NCBI GenBank assembly: GCA_002748705.1
Contig: PDSZ01000045.1
Coordinates: forward strand, 48,264 to 112,263
Length of the DNA stretch: 64,000 nucleotides
Direction of reading: 5' to 3'
From: Candidatus Fermentibacterota bacterium
GTDB lineage: Bacteria; Fermentibacterota; Fermentibacteria; Fermentibacterales; Fermentibacteraceae
The notes beneath the pieces were generated by a model, which worked only from the letters and a program-made list of their open reading frames with translations, was not told the DNA's origin and did not search any database. Shown piece by piece: positions 56,206 to 64,000 of the stretch. The translations under genes were made by a program, and so were the position numbers. The first letter of the stretch is position 1. Each line of letters opens with the position of its first letter.

Positions 56206-57690
56206 TTATTTCGGATAGAAACCGGTCGGAGTTTCCTTCAGATTAATCATAATGTTCTTCATCTGGGTATAGTGTTCCAGAATGACCTTGTGTGTCTCGC
56301 GACCAATGCCTGATTCCTTATAACCGCCGAATGGCGCACCTTCAGGAAGAACATTGTAGCAATTGACCCACATACGACCGGTTTCAACAGCGCGGGAAAC
56401 CCGAATAGCCCGGTTGATGTCTTTGGTCCAGACTGCGCCTCCCAGACCGTAGATACTGTCATTAGCCATTGCTACAACATCATCTTCATCCCTGAATCTG
56501 AGTACACAGGCAACCGGACCGAATATCTCTTCCTGGGCAACCCTCATACTGTTTTTAACATTCCCCAGAAGGGTTGGCCTGAGGAAAGAACCCTTAGCAA
56601 GTTCGCCCCTGGTTACCTGCTCTCCACCGCAAAGAAGCTGAGCCCCTTCTTCCTGACCGATTTTCACATAGCGCAGGATTTTTTCCATCTGACGACGATC
56701 AATTTGGGAACCCATCTGGGTTTCTGGCTTCCAGGGCAGGTCTACCTTAACCTTGTTAAAGCGTTTAACGGCCTCTTTAACGAACTTGTCATACAATTTT
56801 TCCTGAACAAACACTCTGGAACCGGCGCAGCAAACCTGGCCCTGGTTGAAAAGGATGCCCATCTGCAGTCCGTCCATTGCCAGTTCAAAATCGCAGTCGT
56901 TAAAGAAGATATTGGCTGATTTACCGCCAAGCTCAAGTGTGGCAGGAATGATCCGTTGGGCTGCAGCCAGGGCAACATCTCGACCGACTTCGGTCGATCC
57001 GGTAAATGCCAGTTTACGGAAGCCGGAATGATCCAGAATATGCTGACCTGCACGGGAACCGGCACCGGTTACTACATTGAACACCCCGGCCGGAATCACA
57101 TCCTGTACAAGTTTAGTGAATTCCAGTGTGCTGAGAGAAGTGGTGCTGGATGGTTTCAGAACGGTGCAGCATCCACTGGCCAGAACAGGTGCCAGCTTCC
57201 AGGCAGCCATAGCAAAAGGAAAATTCCATGGAACAATCTGGCCGACGACACCGATGGGCTCACGAAGAATCAGACTCAAAATATCGGGCCCCAGCATGTT
57301 GGCACTTCCCTCTTCTGCCATGATGCAACCGGCAAAATAGCGGAAGTGTTGTGAAGACAGCGGAATATCCACATTCAGAGTTTCGCGGATAGGTTTGCCA
57401 TTATCCAGAGTTTCCACCATGGCCAGGTGTTCAGCATTGGCATCGATGATATCGGCGATTTTGTTAAGAATGACTGCTCTCTCGTTGACTGAAGTATTTT
57501 TCCAGCTGTCAAAGGCTTTCCAGGCAGCGGTTACAGAAGCATCAACATCTTCCTTTGTTGCATCAGCGCATCTGGACAGAATTTCTCCGTTTGCCGGATT
57601 CACAGAAGAAATTGTTTTCCCGTCAGCAGCATCCTGCCATTCACCCCCAATAAATAGTTGGTACTTCTCCTGAAAATGAACATTTTTCAT
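56206..57690 (-). CDS. NAD(P)-dependent aldehyde dehydrogenase
   Basis: A 494-aa ALDH superfamily enzyme (class 1/2, betaine-aldehyde type). Catalytic Glu is in LELGGKSANI and catalytic Cys in FNQGQVCCAGSRVF; NAD-binding PWNFPFAMAAWKLAPVL and AFTGSTEVG are intact, and the C-terminal PFGGYKESGIGRE is present. The substrate may be acetaldehyde, betaine aldehyde or another. Lone gene on the minus strand; followed by the GrdA-like gene after a hairpin. A clean ATG with a purine-rich leader starts it. Confidence 0.95.
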   Translation of the reverse strand: MKNVHFQEKYQLFIGGEWQDAADGKTISSVNPANGEILSRCADATKEDVDASVTAAWKAFDSWKNTSVNERAVILNKIADIIDANAEHLAMVETLDNGKPIRETLNVDIPLSSQHFRYFAGCIMAEEGSANMLGPDILSLILREPIGVVGQIVPWNFPFAMAAWKLAPVLASGCCTVLKPSSTTSLSTLEFTKLVQDVIPAGVFNVVTGAGSRAGQHILDHSGFRKLAFTGSTEVGRDVALAAAQRIIPATLELGGKSANIFFNDCDFELAMDGLQMGILFNQGQVCCAGSRVFVQEKLYDKFVKEAVKRFNKVKVDLPWKPETQMGSQIDRRQMEKILRYVKIGQEEGAQLLCGGEQVTRGELAKGSFLRPTLLGNVKNSMRVAQEEIFGPVACVLRFRDEDDVVAMANDSIYGLGGAVWTKDINRAIRVSRAVETGRMWVNCYNVLPEGAPFGGYKESGIGRETHKVILEHYTQMKNIMINLKETPTGFYPK

Positions 57691-57904
57691 GGCTTATACC
57701 TCCTTTATTGCTTTGAAACAACAATAACACTGAACACCCATGCAACACGCAAGTGAAGTCTCCTTTCTAACAGTATCCATCATACCAGGAAATGAAATAA
57801 ATGTCAACCCCCTGCAGCGGTGTAATATTCATTTGACTGAGCAAAACACTTTCTCATTTCCATTTCTAACCGGCACTTCAGTGTATTTACTTGATGTCAC
57901 TCTC

Positions 57905-58345
57905 GGGTATGGGCGAAATCCCTCGCCTTCAGGCGAAGCCGGTTCTTAGGAACGAAGTGGGTAAAAGGTTTCGGGAGCAGATAATGTAGATATGCAGAAG
58001 CAAAGACATAGAGATAATCAGTGGTCATATTCGTCCAGACCATGTTCACATGCTAATCAGTGCTCCTCCATCTCTTGCTCCGAGTTGTATTGTACAAGCC
58101 ATCAAAGACTTCTCAGCATCAAGACTTCAGAACACTGCGAAAGGAATTCTGGAGCGGACAGTTCCGGGCACGAGGTTACTTCATTGCAACAAGAGGGAAT
58201 GTAACAGATGAGGTGCTTGCTGAATACATAAAGAATCAGGATGTCGAGCCCTGGAATGAAGAAGTGTTTAAGGTAACAGAATGATGGCATGTGTGCGACA
58301 AGGTACTTTAGGGGACTTTAGTTGCAGGCGAAGCCGCTGTCTTCA
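57905..58345 (+). mobile_element. Decayed IS200-like element
   Basis: Around the tnpA remnant, AGGCGAAGCCG occurs at 57931-57941 and again at 58326-58336. The first copy belongs to a short hairpin (TCGCCT / AGGCGA, 57923-57936), the kind of subterminal hairpin TnpA binds. The boundaries are estimates; the element has lost its transposase start. Confidence 0.5.
57939..58284 (+). pseudogene. IS200/IS605-family transposase TnpA remnant
   Basis: Conceptual translation gives PVLRNEVGKRFREQIM, a TAG stop (57987-57989), ICRSKDIEIISGHIRPDHVHM with the HUH motif (His-Val-His), LISAPPSLAPSCIVQAI, then after a frameshift near 58110-58125 TLRKEFWSGQFRARGYF and VTDEVLAEYIKNQDVEP with the catalytic Tyr. 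The N-terminal third is missing. Clear TnpA of the Y1 HUH family, broken and inactive. Confidence 0.88.
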
Positions 58346-58897
58346 GACTGTGGCGCTGAGTCTTACTGTTTTTTCTGAAGTGGCTGCACTGCTTTTCACA
58401 TGTAGCTTGGGCATTTTCGAATCCTGCTGCCATGCTTCGCATGAATCTCTTTACAGGGAGTTACTGGATTGGCCGGAGAATCCTTCAGCTCACCGGCGAT
58501 AGTACCTCACTCGGAGCAGCTGGAATCAGGTCTCTGGTTCCTGGCAGCTGCTGTTCTATACTTTATAGAAATTCCTCAAAGCATGGTCCGAAAAAACTAA
58601 AACTGAATGTTCCGACTTGTCAGCATGTTACATGGGCAGATGGGATTTTGCACTATTTCGAACAATACTGTTATTATCAGAAGCTATGCTAAAGACAAGT
58701 TCTACATTACAGCCAATTTTTCTGAAAAACTGCGAGCGCTGTTTCAGGGGTAAATCTTCTACTTACTATATAGTACACAGTGGCTATGCACTCAGGGAAT
58801 GCACAGACAATAGCGCATAACTATTTGCTTGCTATGTGAACTAATTTAGTTAAACAGTCTGGGCGTGCAGGAGCTAACAGAATGACCTATTTAAGCA
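58346..58897. other. Intergenic region after the IS200 remnant
   Basis: About 550 bases without a gene I can support. It may hold further decayed mobile DNA, but I see no recognisable motif. Confidence 0.4.
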
Positions 58898-60187
58898 TTA
58901 AAGAGTACCAAAGAAGGCATTAACTCCAAAAGCAAAAAAGAATACGCTCTTGTTGTAAGTTTCACCTTCGTATGTTCCGAGACCTTCTCCCTCTTCAAAG
59001 AATACCTGGCCCAGTGCGGCGGTAAAGTCAACAGCATCAGTTGCCTGCCAGTTCACACCTCCGGAAATCAGACCGGCATTGAGGTTGTATTCAAGGTCGG
59101 TATAGGTTGAGTCGCATCCTCCGTAATTGGAATAGCTGTATCCAAGCGCACCTGCGACCTTCTCAGATATCTGATACCGGCTGCTTATGCTGGCTTCCCA
59201 GCCGTCTTCGTAAGCGTCATTTATGCCGTCATCTTCACCCTGATCTGCATTCTCAACGAAATAGTAGTTGCCGGAGGCGCCAAGACGCAAATTCGGATTA
59301 ACTGCAAAGTCTACTCCTATGGCAGCCACTGCAGGAAGGTCTCTCCGCTGAAGGGCGCCATCGGCAAGGTAGGGAAGAATCGCTTCCCAGTTTGATTCTG
59401 TATTTGCAGTAGACTCAAACTCCATTGCTGTTGCAGTTTCATATCTGGCAGCCAGGTTTACTGTGGGTACAGGGCGGTAATGTATGCTGAGAACTCCTGA
59501 CATCCCCGATGCAGACCTTTCCACATCAAGTTCTTCAGTTACAGTTCCAGCAGTTTCCATCGTTTCAGCATCAATAACTGTGAATGAGGCATTACCTTTG
59601 TAGTTCCTCTGTCCATGGGTGTAGCGTCCTGCTATACCGGCACCGAGCTTGTCAGAAAAGGCATAGGAAACACCGGCCACACCACCGAGATAAACAGATG
59701 AACCCTCCATATGCCCATCATTGAGCATGGCAAAGAAATTTGGACCGTATTGTGCCTGAACCAGAAAAGACTCAAGTCTGGGCATGAAGAATAGACCTTT
59801 ATCGTACTCCAGGCTTCCGCCGCCTGCTGGGGCATTGAATCCTCCGAAAGCAGCAAACTGACCTGTTTTGTAAACGGCGTAAAGATTGGGGATAAAGAGG
59901 GTTGGTGTATTTGTCTCCACCTGGGTTTCGTCTGTTGATCCCACCCATGTTCCGTCAATGGTGTAGTTTTTGCCTACATACTGGTATCCGAAGCTCATGT
60001 GGAACCCATCATCCATGAATGCCAGTCCTGCAGGGTTGTAGGTGACACCATCCGGATTGTCGTAAACGGCGTTTCTGGAAAGCTCCATGAGATACTCGGC
60101 ACTTCTGATGCCCAGAATATCAATGTTTCCGGCAAAGAGTGTTCCCACAGTGAGTACGGTAACTATTCCCGGCAGCAGACCCCTCAT
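58898..60187 (-). CDS. OmpP1/FadL-family outer-membrane transport protein
   Basis: A 429-aa outer-membrane beta-barrel: signal peptide to about residue 19, then the N-terminal plug region with the diagnostic NPDGVTYNPAGLAFMDDGFH. The rest alternates amphipathic beta strands (FHMSFGYQYVGKNYT, GAGIAGRYTHGQRNY, LGYSYSNYGG) and ends in an aromatic strand FFAFGVNAFF. FadL-type proteins take up fatty acids or hydrophobic compounds. Gene stands alone. Confidence 0.85.
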   Translation of the reverse strand: MRGLLPGIVTVLTVGTLFAGNIDILGIRSAEYLMELSRNAVYDNPDGVTYNPAGLAFMDDGFHMSFGYQYVGKNYTIDGTWVGSTDETQVETNTPTLFIPNLYAVYKTGQFAAFGGFNAPAGGGSLEYDKGLFFMPRLESFLVQAQYGPNFFAMLNDGHMEGSSVYLGGVAGVSYAFSDKLGAGIAGRYTHGQRNYKGNASFTVIDAETMETAGTVTEELDVERSASGMSGVLSIHYRPVPTVNLAARYETATAMEFESTANTESNWEAILPYLADGALQRRDLPAVAAIGVDFAVNPNLRLGASGNYYFVENADQGEDDGINDAYEDGWEASISSRYQISEKVAGALGYSYSNYGGCDSTYTDLEYNLNAGLISGGVNWQATDAVDFTAALGQVFFEEGEGLGTYEGETYNKSVFFFAFGVNAFFGTL

Positions 60188-60397
60188 ACAAATCTCCTCT
60201 CTGATTTACTTAAGGTCAATTCTGAAGCAAAATAGCCGGTGAAAGGCATAAGGTCAACGCAGAAGACTTGAAACTGATTCTGGAACAGAGCCTGCAAAAC
60301 AGGTGGAGCTGCTGCCGGACAACCAGTAAGGTGTTACCTTACTGGCAAATTATGCAATATCTATTGGAATTTGGACTGGGCTTAAACCACAGAAAGT

Positions 60398-60427
60398 AAA
60401 AAAGAGGAAGCTTATGAAAAGCTTTCC
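60398..60427 (-). terminator. Terminator downstream of tRNA-Asp
   Basis: On the minus strand GGAAAGCTT ... AAGCTTCC forms an 8-bp stem with one bulged A and a five-base loop, followed by TCTTTTTT (T run at 60403-60398). It is 13 bases after the tRNA end. A second perfect 10-bp stem, CCAGTAAGGT / ACCTTACTGG (60323-60345), lies 50 bases further on. Confidence 0.75.
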
Positions 60428-60439
60428 CCATTGTCACCT

Positions 60440-60516
60440 TGGCGACCCGGACGAGACTCGAACTCGCAACTTCCGGCGTGACAGGCCGGTGCTCTAACCA
60501 ATTGAACTACCGGGTC
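60440..60516 (-). tRNA. tRNA-Asp (GTC)
   Basis: Read on the minus strand the acceptor stem is GACCCGG / CCGGGTC, the D-arm TAGTTCAATTGGTTAGAGCA, the anticodon loop CTGTCAC on a CCGGC/GCCGG stem, and the T-arm contains GTTCGAGTC. The anticodon GTC reads Asp. The discriminator is G and CCA is encoded in the DNA (60440-60442). It is 77 nt long. It is the substrate of the AspRS encoded at 22.7 kb. Confidence 0.97.
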
Positions 60517-60657
60517 ACTCAAGGAGTGCAAATATTTCACTTTTTTTTCGTTTGTCAAGCCCCCTTTTGAATGCCTGGTACTTCCTGATTTAGTGCGATT
60601 TTTTTATAGTCTCATGAAATTGGGTTCAATAGAGCCCATAAATGGAAAGGGTACGAA

Positions 60658-61269
60658 ATGAAACCTATTACAGTTATTCTGCTCGCAGCAGCTGTCAGTG
60701 TTGCTGCTTCGGTGGAGATAGGCACAGGGGGATACCCCTCTCAAATGCCTTTCTGTGCCAATTGAACCGCATCCCTTCGCTATCAGGTGATAGTTCAGAG
60801 TGATGAATTTCCTGGAGTAATGGACATTGGGAGCATAGCTTTCCATCCAGTACCGGGCACAGGTGATGAGGTTATCTTTGACGCTTTGTACATAGACATG
60901 GGCTATTGTTCTGATGATGAACTTGGCACTGTGTTTGATGATAATTATACCTTAGGTTATAAGTTAAGAGTGCTTGAAAGAACTTCAAGCTACACAGTTC
61001 AGTCTGTTCAGCCGTGGACTTCAATTGAATTGGACACCCCTTTCTGGTATGAACCATCAAAGGGAAACCTGATAATTGAGCTAGGTTGGCCCGACGGAAG
61101 TGAAGAATTCTACTCCTATGATTTTCCAACACCAGGGAACTCCTTGCTTAAAGGAGGCTATGAATCAAGCACAGGAGCTCTTTATACCCAGTGTCCCCAC
61201 CTTATGCTGGAGGGTCCTGAGGAGCTGGAGCAGAGTACTTTCGCTTCAATAAAAGCTACATTCAGATAG
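60658..61269 (+). pseudogene. Secreted protein gene interrupted by in-frame TGA
   Basis: From ATG 60658 a signal peptide (MKPITVILLAAAVSVAAS) and GTGGYPSQMPFCAN are followed by TGA (60763-60765) and then, in the same frame with no other break, TASLRYQVIVQSDEFP and another 155 residues to TAG 61269. The downstream beta-rich part (IGSIAFHPVPG, GDEVIFDALYIDMG) reads as a carbohydrate-binding-like extracellular domain. The position suggests an original TGG (Trp), so this is most simply a point-mutated gene; readthrough cannot be excluded. Confidence 0.7.
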
Positions 61270-61290
61270 AACTGAAACAGGAGGGGCGAT

Positions 61291-63240
61291 GTGCGACAAA
61301 TAGCTGTTTTACTGGCTTTTGCCTTTGTATGTATTGCCCAGTGTCCATTGGGTTTTACCCCTGATGGCGCTTGCAGTTCAGACAACCCCTCCTGTGGTCT
61401 TTTCTCTGACGAAAACGGTGACGGACTCTGTGATAATCCAGGCCCTCAACAGGGGTCTCAAGCTTCTGACCCTGAACAGGAAACAGAGACTGAGTCTGAA
61501 GAAGAGCTGCAACCTGAACCTGAAGACGAGACGCAACAGGAGACGGACACTGATCCGGAACCGGAGCCGGAGGATGAAGCTGAAGAGGAAACTCCACCTG
61601 CGGTTTCATGTCCCTTTGGCCTTCAGCCTGCTGAAGCATGTGATCAGGCAGGAGCCAGGTGCGGCCTTTATGCCGATAGTAACCATGACGGATACTGCGA
61701 CAATCCTGGCCCCAGGCCGGTAATAGATCCTGAGTCACAGCTGGAGCCTGAACTGGAAACAGAGACTGAGTCTGAAGAAGAGCTGCAACCTGAGCCTCCT
61801 GAAGAAGAGACGCAACAGGAGCCGAACACTGATCCGGAACCGGAGCCAGAGGCTGAAGCAGAAGAGGAAACTCCACCTGCGGTTTCATGTCCCTTTGGCC
61901 TTCAGCCTGCTGAAGCATGTGATCAGGCAGGAGCCAGGTGCGGCCTTTATGCCGATAGTAACCATGACGGATACTGCGATAATCCTGGCCCCAGGCCGGT
62001 TGAAACCGATGTTTCAGAAGAGGGTGCTGAAGAAGTTTCTTCAGAAACCGAAGAGAGTAATGAAGAGGAATCTGCAACTGCTGAGCCGGTTCAGTGTCCC
62101 ATGAACTTCACCTCTGAAGAAGCATGCGGCGCAGACTCTCCTCTTTGCGCTCTCTTCTCGGATGGTGATTCCAGCGGTTTCTGCGATAATGCGGAATTTA
62201 ACATTGCTGATGCCGGTGAAGAGGCAGTAACAGAAGAAACTCAGGAAGATATATGTCCACTTAACCTGTCCCCTGAAGATGCCTGTGAAGCAGGTGCTCC
62301 AATATGTGCCATGTTCAGAGATGATAACGGTAACGGGTATTGTGATAACCCTGGGACTGTCTTGATTTCAGCAGAGGATGAACGCAATATTCATGGAACT
62401 TCTCTGCAGGGATGTCCCATTGGGCTCCCTCCACAGGCGGCCTGCCCTGACTCTCTGGCTCTATGTCCACACTGGTACGGAATTTCTGAAGGAGCTTCCT
62501 GTGCGAATCCCGGTGGAGGCAAGAGGCGGGTTAACATAATTCTGATTGCACTGGCAGTTCTCATGTCTATGTCCACCTTCCTTTCCCGAAAGTCATACGG
62601 TAGAAAACCAAAGGACAAACTCAGGCGGAATACTGTTCATAATGTGGTCAGAGGTGTTTCCCTGATGGTGCTGGGATTTGGTGTTCATGGGTGTTTCTGT
62701 CCGTTGGGCACCTTCCAGTATGCGTTTGCAGAACATGGGCTTGCGTTTCTGGGGCTTTCTGGAGTACTGGTTTTCCTTCTTCCGCTTGTTTTCAGTGTAT
62801 TTTTCGGAAGAGTTTTCTGCGGCTGGGTATGCCCAATGGGAGCACTTCAAGAGTATCTTTACAAGATTAATGTCTCTGGCGGCTTCTCGCTGAAGGGCCG
62901 ATTTAAAAAAGTCCTGAGCCATTTGAGTCAGGTAATTCTGTTTGGGTTTATTGCAGTGCTTCTTATTAACCGATTTCAGATAGTCAGTTTGAGCTGGCCT
63001 GCTCCATTTTGTCTTATTGATCCGTTCCACACCATATTCAGCCTCTTCATATCAGGCAGTCTTATTGTTGCCGGAGCAACAATGATACTTGCCATTTACA
63101 TAAGAAGATTTTTCTGCAGGTATCTCTGCTTTTATGGTGCTGCACTGGGTCTTCTGGCCAGACTCAGGCTCTTTACCAGAATAAAGAAACTGAAAGCAAC
63201 CGGGTCGGTAATCAGTTCAGATGAGGCATTAAATAAGTAG
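61291..63240 (+). CDS. Modular Cys-rich protein fused to a NapH/RdxA-like Fe-S membrane domain
   Basis: A 649-aa protein started by GTG with AGGAGGGG. After a signal peptide, six modules of the form CPxxxxxxxAC...C...DxNxDGxCDN begin at residues 18, 107, 200, 269, 322 and 375, separated by Glu/Pro/Thr-rich acidic spacers. From about residue 410 a polytopic membrane domain follows with CFCPLG (468-473), CGWVCPMG (510-517) and CRYLCFYG (near 609), the cysteine pattern of NapH/NosR/RdxA-type Fe-S electron-transfer proteins; a full 4Fe-4S ferredoxin motif is lacking. A periplasmic redox or metal role is inferred. Not a known architecture to me. Confidence 0.8.
   Translation: MRQIAVLLAFAFVCIAQCPLGFTPDGACSSDNPSCGLFSDENGDGLCDNPGPQQGSQASDPEQETETESEEELQPEPEDETQQETDTDPEPEPEDEAEEETPPAVSCPFGLQPAEACDQAGARCGLYADSNHDGYCDNPGPRPVIDPESQLEPELETETESEEELQPEPPEEETQQEPNTDPEPEPEAEAEEETPPAVSCPFGLQPAEACDQAGARCGLYADSNHDGYCDNPGPRPVETDVSEEGAEEVSSETEESNEEESATAEPVQCPMNFTSEEACGADSPLCALFSDGDSSGFCDNAEFNIADAGEEAVTEETQEDICPLNLSPEDACEAGAPICAMFRDDNGNGYCDNPGTVLISAEDERNIHGTSLQGCPIGLPPQAACPDSLALCPHWYGISEGASCANPGGGKRRVNIILIALAVLMSMSTFLSRKSYGRKPKDKLRRNTVHNVVRGVSLMVLGFGVHGCFCPLGTFQYAFAEHGLAFLGLSGVLVFLLPLVFSVFFGRVFCGWVCPMGALQEYLYKINVSGGFSLKGRFKKVLSHLSQVILFGFIAVLLINRFQIVSLSWPAPFCLIDPFHTIFSLFISGSLIVAGATMILAIYIRRFFCRYLCFYGAALGLLARLRLFTRIKKLKATGSVISSDEALNK
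61482..61999 (+). repeat. Tandem 279-bp repeat inside the Cys-rich protein gene
   Basis: Copies at 61584-61720 and 61863-61999 (137 bp) differ at one base (gacaat versus gataat), and the preceding acidic spacers from about 61482 and 61761 are also very similar. Period 279 bp, or 93 codons: spacer plus one module. This indicates a recent in-frame duplication. Confidence 0.9.
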
Positions 63241-63260
63241 AGGGGAGCCGAAGCTCCCCT
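63241..63260 (+). terminator. Hairpin terminator between convergent genes
   Basis: AGGGGAGC, loop CGAA, GCTCCCCT: a perfect 8-bp stem directly after the TAG of the Cys-rich gene (63238-63240). The U tract is short (TATAGC). It sits next to the stop (63259-63261) of the minus-strand remnant and may serve both. Confidence 0.7.
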
Positions 63261-63451
63261 ATAGCTTTACGAGTCTCAGAGGTTCTGCAGTTAGTTCTGT
63301 GATCCGTGCAAAGTATACACCTGATGGTACTGAAGTGCTGTTCCATTTCAGGCATCCCTCTGAATCAGAGAGTGGCAGACTGACAATTGGTCTGCCGGTT
63401 ATGTCGTATACCTCAAGAGATCTGTTCTCCGAACCTGAAAACCTGTAATTA
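63259..63451 (-). pseudogene. C-terminal sorting-domain remnant of a secreted protein
   Basis: Minus-strand translation reads SPNYRFSGSENRSLEVYDITGRPI, VSLPLSDSEGCLKWNSTSVPSGVYFARI and ends LRLVKL before TAG. This is the type IX secretion type A sorting domain pattern (EVYDITGR ... SGVYFARI). Nothing of the rest of the protein is present; the transposase gene starts 28 bases upstream, so an insertion or deletion by that element removed it. Confidence 0.85.
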
Positions 63452-63479
63452 GGGCTTGATGATCAACCCATCATCCCAC

Positions 63480-64000
63480 TCAGCCCCGGCCATGCATACC
63501 TGACCAGTCCAGTTTGACCCAAAGGACATCCAGTAACAAGCAGGCTTTCAGACTGTGATAAATCCTCATAAGGTATGAGGAAGCACCCTCCCTCAACAGC
63601 CTCTCAAGATTCATTACCAGGTAGACCATGCTGATCACAGTCTCGCTCGTTTCCCGGAGCTTGGTCATTACCCGGTCGGTTGAATACCTCCGCTTACCTT
63701 CTCCTATCTTACCCTCTATTGCGTTCCTGATGCGCTCATCTTCATAGCGCTGTTGACGAAGTGCCTTCATTACCGCAGGGTCTTCAAAAGGACGACCGAG
63801 CTTGCGGCCGGAAATCCGTATCCCGCGATCCTTACAGAAACGCATGTTCTCTCGCGTCCGGTAGATCCGGTCAGCATGAACTGACTCAGGCCAGCAGCCG
63901 AACAGCCGGTGGTACTCCTTGATCTGACCGATCAGATCAAGACTCTCGTTGAAGTTGTCCCACTCTATCCGATGAATCATCGCAAGACCGGAGGAAAGCC
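63480..64000 (-). CDS. IS5/IS1182-like transposase, C-terminal part (runs off the window)
   Basis: The visible 166 residues from an internal ATG (63980) extend upstream in frame beyond the window (LSSGLA precedes). HADRIYRTRENMRFCKDRGIRI is the second-Asp region with GRKLGRP, and the C-terminal ERIRNAIEGKIGEGKRRYS and VYLVMNLERLL helix carry the Glu, as in IS5-group DDE transposases. Probably an element adjacent to the disrupted secreted-protein gene. Confidence 0.85.
   Translation of the reverse strand, partial: LSSGLAMIHRIEWDNFNESLDLIGQIKEYHRLFGCWPESVHADRIYRTRENMRFCKDRGIRISGRKLGRPFEDPAVMKALRQQRYEDERIRNAIEGKIGEGKRRYSTDRVMTKLRETSETVISMVYLVMNLERLLREGASSYLMRIYHSLKACLLLDVLWVKLDWSGMHGRG

Noticed and set aside
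60323..60345. Attachment site or second tRNA near tRNA-Asp
   Set aside because: Only a 10-bp hairpin with a three-base loop; no duplicated tRNA end or integrase gene is nearby.
60763..60765. TGA as selenocysteine or reassigned codon
   Set aside because: No obvious SECIS-like hairpin follows, Trp is the expected residue, and TGA ends many genes in this window.
61482..61999. CRISPR array
   Set aside because: The repeats are 137 bp or longer, in frame and within a protein gene; no short repeats with unique spacers occur anywhere in the window.

Overview
The window looks like a contig from an uncultured, anaerobic, Gram-negative-type bacterium, most plausibly of the Fibrobacterota-Chlorobiota-Bacteroidota (FCB) superphylum or a neighbouring candidate phylum. 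Evidence: two gingipain-like C25 peptidases and one gene remnant end in what look like type IX secretion sorting domains; there is a FadL-like outer-membrane protein and a TolQ/TolR/TonB-type set; an anaerobe's oxygen-defence operon is present (rubrerythrin, superoxide reductase, A-type flavoprotein, rubredoxin fusion); a SAM-II-type riboswitch precedes metK; and AspRS is archaeal-type. Arginine is mostly AGA/AGG and several genes start with TTG or GTG. The phylum assignment is inference.

Layout. 0.1-3.9 kb: dnaK-grpE-dnaJ plus a small membrane protein. 3.9-6.5 kb: a TPR protein and a biotin-dependent carboxyltransferase subunit without its biotin domain. 6.5-16.6 kb: a SAM-II riboswitch with terminator, then a tight co-directional run metK, EnvC-like activator, holB, ricT, metG, a DUF2334 deacetylase-like gene, two membrane metalloproteases and a secreted C25 peptidase. 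16.6-26 kb: O-antigen-ligase-like/TPR protein, PpiC/SurA-like lipoprotein, secreted proteins, butyrate kinase, archaeal-type aspS and a class II aldolase. 25.9-30.8 kb: a PerR/Fur-controlled oxygen and iron defence operon with a readable promoter and operator. 30.8-32.3 kb: ornithine aminotransferase behind a structured leader. 32.4-34.8 kb: a decayed transglutaminase-like gene split by an IS3-family element. 35-41.6 kb: glycerol dehydrogenase, a second C25 peptidase, Nudix, RidA and TolQ/TolR/TonB. 42-45.6 kb: a probably acquired ABC exporter pair. 46.8-52.2 kb: methylmalonyl-CoA mutase (both subunits) and MeaB. 52.5-54.2 kb: an SLC13/RCK transporter. 55.6-57.7 kb: a Cys-form GrdA-like protein and an aldehyde dehydrogenase. 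57.9-64 kb: IS200 remnant, FadL-like protein, tRNA-Asp, a gene with an in-frame TGA, a modular Cys-rich Fe-S membrane protein, and a secreted-protein remnant next to an IS5-type transposase.

How the genes fit together. The mutase, MeaB and carboxyltransferase subunit suggest a succinate/propionate (methylmalonyl-CoA) route, and butyrate kinase suggests ATP from acyl phosphates; no epimerase, biotin carboxylase or phosphotransacylase gene is in the window. SAM sensing at metK could reach metG and the genes between if the run is one transcript. The most noteworthy items are the SAM-II attenuator, the Cys-form GrdA homologue away from any glycine-reductase operon, the internal start that may yield free rubredoxin, the six-module Cys-rich/Fe-S membrane protein, the possible ATA start of meaB, and three independent cases of gene decay or IS activity.
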